DNA from: Parablautia sp. Marseille-Q6255
Lineage (GTDB): Bacteria; Bacillota; Clostridia; Lachnospirales; Lachnospiraceae
Direction: 5' to 3'
DNA length: 64,000 nt
Assembly: GCF_951230155.1 (NCBI RefSeq)
Contig: NZ_CATNVD010000022.1
Location: 1-64,000, forward strand
Shown piece by piece: positions 59,737-64,000 of the stretch; position 1 is the stretch's first letter, and each line of letters starts with the position of its first letter. A program made the translations under genes and the position numbers. The notes beneath the pieces are model-generated. The model saw only the letters and a program-made list of their open reading frames with translations. It made no database searches and was not told the DNA's origin.

Positions 59737-60372
59737 CTATGACTGCTGCCTTGCGGCTCGTTCCTGTCTGGAAAAGACACAGCCGCAGTAGTCCTGGCGG
59801 TAGAGCTGATACTGGGCGGACAGCTCGATCGAGCGTTTGTAGCCGTTTTTCTTTTTGAAGTCGGAGGGGAGCCATGCGACGCCGTACCGGGCGGCGGTTT
59901 CCTCTCCGATTTTGTTTAATACGGCAGCATTTTTGAGGGGACTGATCGTCAGTGTAGTCGTAAAAAAATCGAAATGCTCTCTGGCAGCGATGCGGGCTGT
60001 TTCTTCTAAACGCAGCTGAAAGCATGCATGGCAGCGGGCACCGCCCTCGGGGATCTGTTCCAGACCGCGCACTGCATCGTAAAACTCGCGGGAGTCGAAC
60101 CGCCCTTCGATAAAGTGGATATCCGATGCGGCAGGGAGCGTTTCGATCAGCCGCTTCTGTTCCCCGGAGCGGCGGTAAAACTCTTCTTCGGGATAAATGT
60201 TCGGATTATAGTAGAGCACTGTAATCTGGAAATATTCGCTGAGGTATTCAAGTACATAGCTGCTGCAGGGTGCGCAGCAGCTGTGCAAAAGAAGAGAAGG
60301 ACGCGGTTGATTAGGAATGCGGGCGAGCACGCGCTCCAGCTCTTTTTGATAATTTCGGTTTGTCTGATTCAT
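59737..60372 (-). CDS. queH: epoxyqueuosine reductase QueH
   Basis: A 211-residue QueH (formerly DUF208), which performs the last step of queuosine tRNA modification in organisms without QueG. Four conserved Cys pairs/motifs: LLHSCCAPCSSYVLEYL near the N-terminus, GARCHACFQLRLEETA, and QDYCGCVFSRQE at the end, which bind a [4Fe-4S] cluster and metal. Start 60372 is chosen since AAAGGAG lies seven bases upstream; an open extension to 60450 has no site. Convergent with the ABC permease, only 10 nt apart, with no terminator seen. Confidence 0.93.
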   Translation of the reverse strand: MNQTNRNYQKELERVLARIPNQPRPSLLLHSCCAPCSSYVLEYLSEYFQITVLYYNPNIYPEEEFYRRSGEQKRLIETLPAASDIHFIEGRFDSREFYDAVRGLEQIPEGGARCHACFQLRLEETARIAAREHFDFFTTTLTISPLKNAAVLNKIGEETAARYGVAWLPSDFKKKNGYKRSIELSAQYQLYRQDYCGCVFSRQERAARQQS

Positions 60373-60508
60373 ATCGCAACTCCTTTTGGGACTGTTTTTC
60401 TTTTTCCTGTTTCCGCATATCAGTATAGCGCAGGAGCGGGCGCGAGACAAGATGGCGCGGGATAATTTTGTCCCGGACAGGATTTTGACACAAGAAAGGA
60501 AGTATGTC

Positions 60509-60537
60509 TTGTCATCAATTCTTTGTTGTGATAGACT
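60509..60537 (+). promoter_or_regulatory. argH promoter
   Basis: TTGTCA (60509-60514), a 17-nt spacer and TAGACT (60532-60537). An imperfect inverted repeat, TGACACAAG (60486-60494) with CTTGTCA (60508-60514), overlaps the -35 box and could be an operator. Confidence 0.65.
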
Positions 60538-60581
60538 TAAAAATTATCAGAAAAAGCAGTGTTAGAAGGAGAAAAGAGGAT

Positions 60582-61979
60582 ATGGCACAGTTATGGGGCG
60601 GCCGTTTTACAAAAGAAACGGACCAGATCGTTTATGATTTTAATGCATCGATCTTATTTGACCGGCGTTTGTACAAGCAGGATATTGAAGGCAGCATGGC
60701 GCATGTTCGGATGCTGCAAAAGCAGGGGATCCTCACAGCGCAGGAATGTGAGCAGATCGTCCACGGACTGCTTGGCATTCTCCAGGATGTGGACAGTGGA
60801 GCGCTTGAGATCACATCGGAGTATGAGGATATCCACAGCTTTGTGGAGGCAAATCTGATCGCGCGTATCGGTGAGACAGGGAAAAAGCTGCATACAGGAA
60901 GGAGCCGCAATGATCAGGTAGCGCTTGATATGCGCCTGTATGTGCGCGATGAGATCCGCAATACGGATCATCTGCTGTATGAGCTGCTTCAGGTGCTGCT
61001 TCGGATCATGGAAGAGCATCTTGATACATTCATGCCGGGTTTTACGCATTTGCAGAAGGCGCAGCCGGTGACGCTTGCTCATCATATCGGAGCGTATTTT
61101 GAGATGTTCCGGCGTGACCGTTCACGGCTTGCGGATATTTTGGAGCGGATGAATTACTGCCCCCTGGGGGCGGGCGCGCTTGCGGGAACGACGTATCCGC
61201 TCGACCGCGGCTTTACAGCGGAGCTGCTGGGCTTTGCGGGACCGACGAGAAACAGTATGGATTCCGTATCAGACCGGGACTATGTGATCGAATATCTGGC
61301 GGCTCTGTCTACGATCATGATGCATCTGAGCCGTTTTTCTGAAGAGATCATTATCTGGAATTCCAATGAATACCAGTTTGTAGAGCTGGACGATGCGTAC
61401 AGCACAGGGAGCAGCATCATGCCGCAGAAGAAGAATCCTGATATTGCCGAGCTGGTGCGTGGAAAGACAGGCCGCGTCTACGGGGCTTTGATGGGGATTT
61501 TGACGACAATGAAAGGACTCCCGCTTGCGTATAATAAGGACATGCAGGAGGACAAGGAGGGCGTGTTCGATGCGATCGACACGGTGACGTCCTGTATTAC
61601 GCTCTTTACGGGCATGATGGATACTATAAAATTCAATAAAAATGCAATGGAGGCATCCTCCAGGAACGGATTTACAAACGCGACGGATGTGGCAGATTAT
61701 CTTGTGAACCACGGCGTGCCGTTTCGTGATGCGCACAGCATTTCCGGAAGACTTGTGCTTTTGTGCATTGAACAGGGGAAGGCGTTAGATGACCTGACTC
61801 TGGATGAGTTCCGCGAGTACAGCAGCTGCTTTGAGGAGGATATTTATGAGGCGATCAGCATGAAGACCTGTGTGGAAAAGCGGCTGACGCTTGGCGCTCC
61901 CGGGCGTGCGGCTATGGAGGAATTCCTGAGCGGGTGCCGGGAATACATAGAAGAGGAGCAGGACCTGCTGCGACTTTAA
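60582..61979 (+). CDS. argH: argininosuccinate lyase
   Basis: A 465-residue lyase giving arginine and fumarate from argininosuccinate. Motifs: LWGGRFTKETD at the N-terminus, HTGRSRNDQVALDMRLY, PGFTHLQKAQPVTLAHH, and the fumarase/aspartase-superfamily signature GSSIMPQKKNPDIAELVRG. Start 60582 is used because AGAAGGAG and AGAGGA stand upstream; an in-frame extension to 60504 is not supported. argG is not adjacent, so arginine genes are scattered. Confidence 0.97.
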   Translation: MAQLWGGRFTKETDQIVYDFNASILFDRRLYKQDIEGSMAHVRMLQKQGILTAQECEQIVHGLLGILQDVDSGALEITSEYEDIHSFVEANLIARIGETGKKLHTGRSRNDQVALDMRLYVRDEIRNTDHLLYELLQVLLRIMEEHLDTFMPGFTHLQKAQPVTLAHHIGAYFEMFRRDRSRLADILERMNYCPLGAGALAGTTYPLDRGFTAELLGFAGPTRNSMDSVSDRDYVIEYLAALSTIMMHLSRFSEEIIIWNSNEYQFVELDDAYSTGSSIMPQKKNPDIAELVRGKTGRVYGALMGILTTMKGLPLAYNKDMQEDKEGVFDAIDTVTSCITLFTGMMDTIKFNKNAMEASSRNGFTNATDVADYLVNHGVPFRDAHSISGRLVLLCIEQGKALDDLTLDEFREYSSCFEEDIYEAISMKTCVEKRLTLGAPGRAAMEEFLSGCREYIEEEQDLLRL

Positions 61980-61999
61980 AAGGAATATGAGATTTTCTC

Positions 62000-62028
62000 T
62001 TGACACAGAGAAAAAAGAAGCGTATTTT
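62000..62028 (+). promoter_or_regulatory. asd promoter
   Basis: Consensus TTGACA (62000-62005), a 17-nt spacer and TATTTT (62023-62028), about 60 nt before the asd start and 20 nt after the argH stop. Confidence 0.8.
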
Positions 62029-62089
62029 ATATAAAAACAATTGTTCGCCACAGGAGAACAAAGCTAAGACACATGAGGAGAATGAAAAA

Positions 62090-63175
62090 ATGAGCCAGAA
62101 ATTAAGAGTAGGTATTTTGGGAGCAACAGGAATGGTAGGGCAGAGATTTATCTCTTTGCTGGAGAATCATCCGTGGTTTGAGGTGACGGTCGTGGCAGCC
62201 AGTGCGCGCAGCGCCGGAAAGACGTATGAGGAAGCGGTAGGCGGACGCTGGAAGATGACGACACCGATGCCGGAGGGTGTAAAAAAGCTTGTGGTCATGA
62301 ATGTCAATGAAGTGGAGGCAGTCGCAGCAGGCGTTGATTTTGTATTTTCTGCTGTAGATATGTCAAAGGATGAGATCAAGGCGATCGAGGAAGCGTATGC
62401 GAAGACAGAGACGCCGGTTGTTTCCAACAACAGCGCGCACCGCTGGACTCCGGATGTGCCGATGGTAGTGCCGGAGATCAATCCGCAGCATTTCGAGGTG
62501 ATCAAATACCAGAAGCAGCGCCTTGGCACAACGCGCGGTTTCATTGCGGTAAAGCCAAACTGCTCCATCCAGAGCTACGCTCCGGTGCTGACTGCATGGA
62601 AGGAATTTGAACCGTACGAGGTAGTAGCGACTACCTATCAGGCGATCTCAGGCGCCGGAAAGACCTTTAAGGACTGGCCGGAGATGGTAGAAAATATCAT
62701 CCCGTACATCGGCGGAGAAGAAGAAAAGAGTGAGAAAGAGCCGCTTCGCCTCTGGGGAGAGATCAAAAATGGCGTGATCGAGCCGGCACAGGAGCCGAAG
62801 ATCACCTGCCAGTGTATCCGTGTTCCGGTGCTCAATGGTCACACGGCAGCAGTATTTGTGAAATTCCGCAAAAAACCGACCAGGGAGCAGCTTATTGAAA
62901 AGCTGGAAAGCTTTCGCGGCGTTCCGCAGGAGCTGGATCTTCCAAGCGCGCCGAAGCAGTTTATCCGCTATATGACGGAGGATAACCGCCCGCAGGTACA
63001 GCTTGATGTGGACTACGAGAACGGCATGGGAGTATCGATCGGACGCATCCGGGAGGATTCCATCTATGATTTCAAGTTTGTCGGACTTTCCCACAACACG
63101 GTCCGCGGCGCGGCAGGCGGCGCTGTTCTGTGCGCGGAGACGCTTAAAGCGCAGGGCTATATCCAGCCAAAATAA
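62090..63175 (+). CDS. asd: aspartate-semialdehyde dehydrogenase
   Basis: A 361-residue enzyme reducing aspartyl phosphate to aspartate semialdehyde, the branch point to lysine, threonine and methionine and to diaminopimelate for the wall. NADP motif GILGATGMVGQRF, catalytic Cys in AVKPNCSIQSYAP, and base His in RVPVLNGHTAAVFVKF. Sequence is of the archaeal/yeast-like Asd group (ILGATGMVGQRF, SARSAGKTYEEAV) common in Clostridia rather than the E. coli type. ATG 62090 follows GAGGAG. Works upstream of hom (52576). Confidence 0.96.
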   Translation: MSQKLRVGILGATGMVGQRFISLLENHPWFEVTVVAASARSAGKTYEEAVGGRWKMTTPMPEGVKKLVVMNVNEVEAVAAGVDFVFSAVDMSKDEIKAIEEAYAKTETPVVSNNSAHRWTPDVPMVVPEINPQHFEVIKYQKQRLGTTRGFIAVKPNCSIQSYAPVLTAWKEFEPYEVVATTYQAISGAGKTFKDWPEMVENIIPYIGGEEEKSEKEPLRLWGEIKNGVIEPAQEPKITCQCIRVPVLNGHTAAVFVKFRKKPTREQLIEKLESFRGVPQELDLPSAPKQFIRYMTEDNRPQVQLDVDYENGMGVSIGRIREDSIYDFKFVGLSHNTVRGAAGGAVLCAETLKAQGYIQPK

Positions 63176-63182
63176 ATTTTTA

Positions 63183-63212
63183 TTGCAAAAGCGATGAAAA
63201 GTAACGTATAAT
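63183..63212 (+). promoter_or_regulatory. possible topB promoter
   Basis: TTGCAA (63183-63188), an 18-nt spacer and perfect TATAAT (63207-63212). Transcription would begin within the 5' arm of the following hairpin. Confidence 0.6.
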
Positions 63213-63260
63213 AAAAGGGTTGTTGTAAAATAGCTATATTTTGCAGCAGCCCCTTTTCAT
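63213..63260 (+). terminator. terminator after asd
   Basis: AAAAGGGTTGTTGTAAAATA pairs with TATTTTGCAGCAGCCCCTTTT, with some G-U pairs, ending in TTTTC. A complete stem only forms in RNA started upstream, i.e. from asd. Confidence 0.8.
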
Positions 63261-63319
63261 AGTTTTGTGGAGCAGCAGATGTGCAGGATGGGGGGGCTGC
63301 TTTGGATGGGAGGAAACAG

Positions 63320-64000
63320 ATGAAGGATCTGTTTATTGCAGAGAAGCCAAGCGTAGCGCAGGAGTTTGCGAAAGCTTTAAAAGAGAATATGAGGCGTGGC
63401 GATGGATATCTGGAGTCTGATTCCTATGTGGTAACATGGTGCGTCGGACATCTCGTGACGATGAGCTATCCGGAGGTGTACGATGAAAAATATAAACGCT
63501 GGAGCCTTCAGACGCTGCCGTTTCTGCCGGAGCATTTTTTATATGAAGTGATCCCGAATGTCAAAAAGCAGTTTGCTGTTGTGAGCGGGCTTTTAAAACG
63601 GACAGACGTGCAGACCATCTATGTCTGCACGGACTCCGGGCGGGAGGGAGAATATATCTACCGACTGGTGGAACAGCTTTCCGGTGTAAAAGGAAAAACG
63701 CGCAGGCGCGTCTGGATCGATTCACAGACAGAAGAGGAGATTCGAAGGGGGATCCGCGAGGCAAAGGATCTCTCCGAGTACGATAATCTCTCTTCTGCCG
63801 CCTATCTGCGGGCAAAGGAAGATTATCTGATGGGGATTAATTTCTCAAGGCTGCTCACCCTGAAGTACGGCAATGCGATCTCGAACTATCTGGGGACGCG
63901 GTATTCTGTAGTATCTGTGGGGCGGGTGATGACGTGTGTGCTCGGGATGATCGTACGGCGGGAAAGAGAGATACGGCAGTTTGTCAAAACTCCGTTTTAC
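63320..64000 (+). CDS. topB: DNA topoisomerase III, 5' part (runs off the window)
   Basis: The first 227 codons of a type IA topoisomerase, open to the window end. It begins MKDLFIAEKPSVAQEFAKAL, the TOPRIM start of TopB. The metal-binding motif reads CTDSGREGEYIYRLV (family DxDREGE; here D-S-G-R-E-G-E). Later YLRAKEDYLMGINFSRLLTL and SVGRVMTCVLGMIVRRE match the domain that precedes the active-site tyrosine, which would lie beyond the window. The SGREGE variant resembles the TopB-like proteins of Clostridia, some carried on mobile elements. GGGAGG six bases upstream fixes the start. Confidence 0.9.
   Translation, partial: MKDLFIAEKPSVAQEFAKALKENMRRGDGYLESDSYVVTWCVGHLVTMSYPEVYDEKYKRWSLQTLPFLPEHFLYEVIPNVKKQFAVVSGLLKRTDVQTIYVCTDSGREGEYIYRLVEQLSGVKGKTRRRVWIDSQTEEEIRRGIREAKDLSEYDNLSSAAYLRAKEDYLMGINFSRLLTLKYGNAISNYLGTRYSVVSVGRVMTCVLGMIVRREREIRQFVKTPFY

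Noticed and set aside
1-64000. CRISPR arrays, tRNA or rRNA genes, prophage or conjugation modules
   Set aside because: No regularly spaced repeats, no tRNA-like cloverleaf with a CCA end that I could find, and no integrase, capsid or relaxase genes; the TraX-like and Rpn genes alone do not indicate a conjugative element.

Overview
The window looks like chromosomal DNA from a Firmicute of class Clostridia, most likely family Lachnospiraceae. This is inferred from gene content: DUF4317 and DUF5721 proteins, a LytTR/DUF3021 pair, a CIRCE-controlled htpG, a Gram-positive LexA box on recA, RNase Y, the pyrH-frr-uppS-cdsA-dxr-rseP block and strong AGGAGG-type ribosome binding sites. No rRNA, tRNA or CRISPR was seen. 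Genus cannot be fixed by eye.

Layout. 0-9 kb: an Rpn-type nuclease, a P-loop kinase-like protein, DUF4317, a TraX-like membrane protein, a dTDP-4-dehydrorhamnose-reductase-like protein with a dicarboxylate/amino-acid symporter, a LytTR/DUF3021 regulator pair and a radical SAM protein. 9-15.2 kb: a two-component system, an IS110-family element (IS-A), then a secreted esterase and a secreted SUMF1-like protein. 15.3-22 kb: htpG with CIRCE, DUF5721, DegV, a small membrane protein, PAP2 phosphatase and mgtE. 22-33 kb: a surface-glycan region (YfhO fusion, GT2 glycosyltransferase, a second IS110 element IS-B, ATP-grasp enzyme, flippase, CapK-like ligase) with a tandem MITE-like repeat. 33-46 kb: P-type ATPase, the pyrH to rseP housekeeping operon, recA-recX-rny. 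46-52.5 kb: nudC, alpha-glucosidase, a dipeptidase and galactokinase. 52.5-60 kb: homoserine dehydrogenase followed by a cobalamin nucleotide-loop operon (cobU, cobS, gtrA, a second cobU-like gene, cobC, cobT) and an ABC transporter pair lacking a binding protein, then queH. 60-64 kb: argH, asd and the start of topB.

Most striking point. The two IS110 elements are 1521 and 1523 bp, with 63-nt right ends, 200-210-nt left ends that are candidate bridge-RNA regions, and a CT dinucleotide at every junction. Both sit at the same position (35 nt after a TTG start) of what appears to be a repeated leader element. That element has a short leader peptide with its own ribosome binding site, an AT-rich spacer, and a hairpin whose stem bases differ between copies while a TTTCATAAC segment and a GTGCCT segment are kept, followed by the ribosome binding site of the downstream gene. 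In one copy the 3' arm can alternatively pair with that ribosome binding site. This suggests an undescribed leader RNA that is also an IS110 target.
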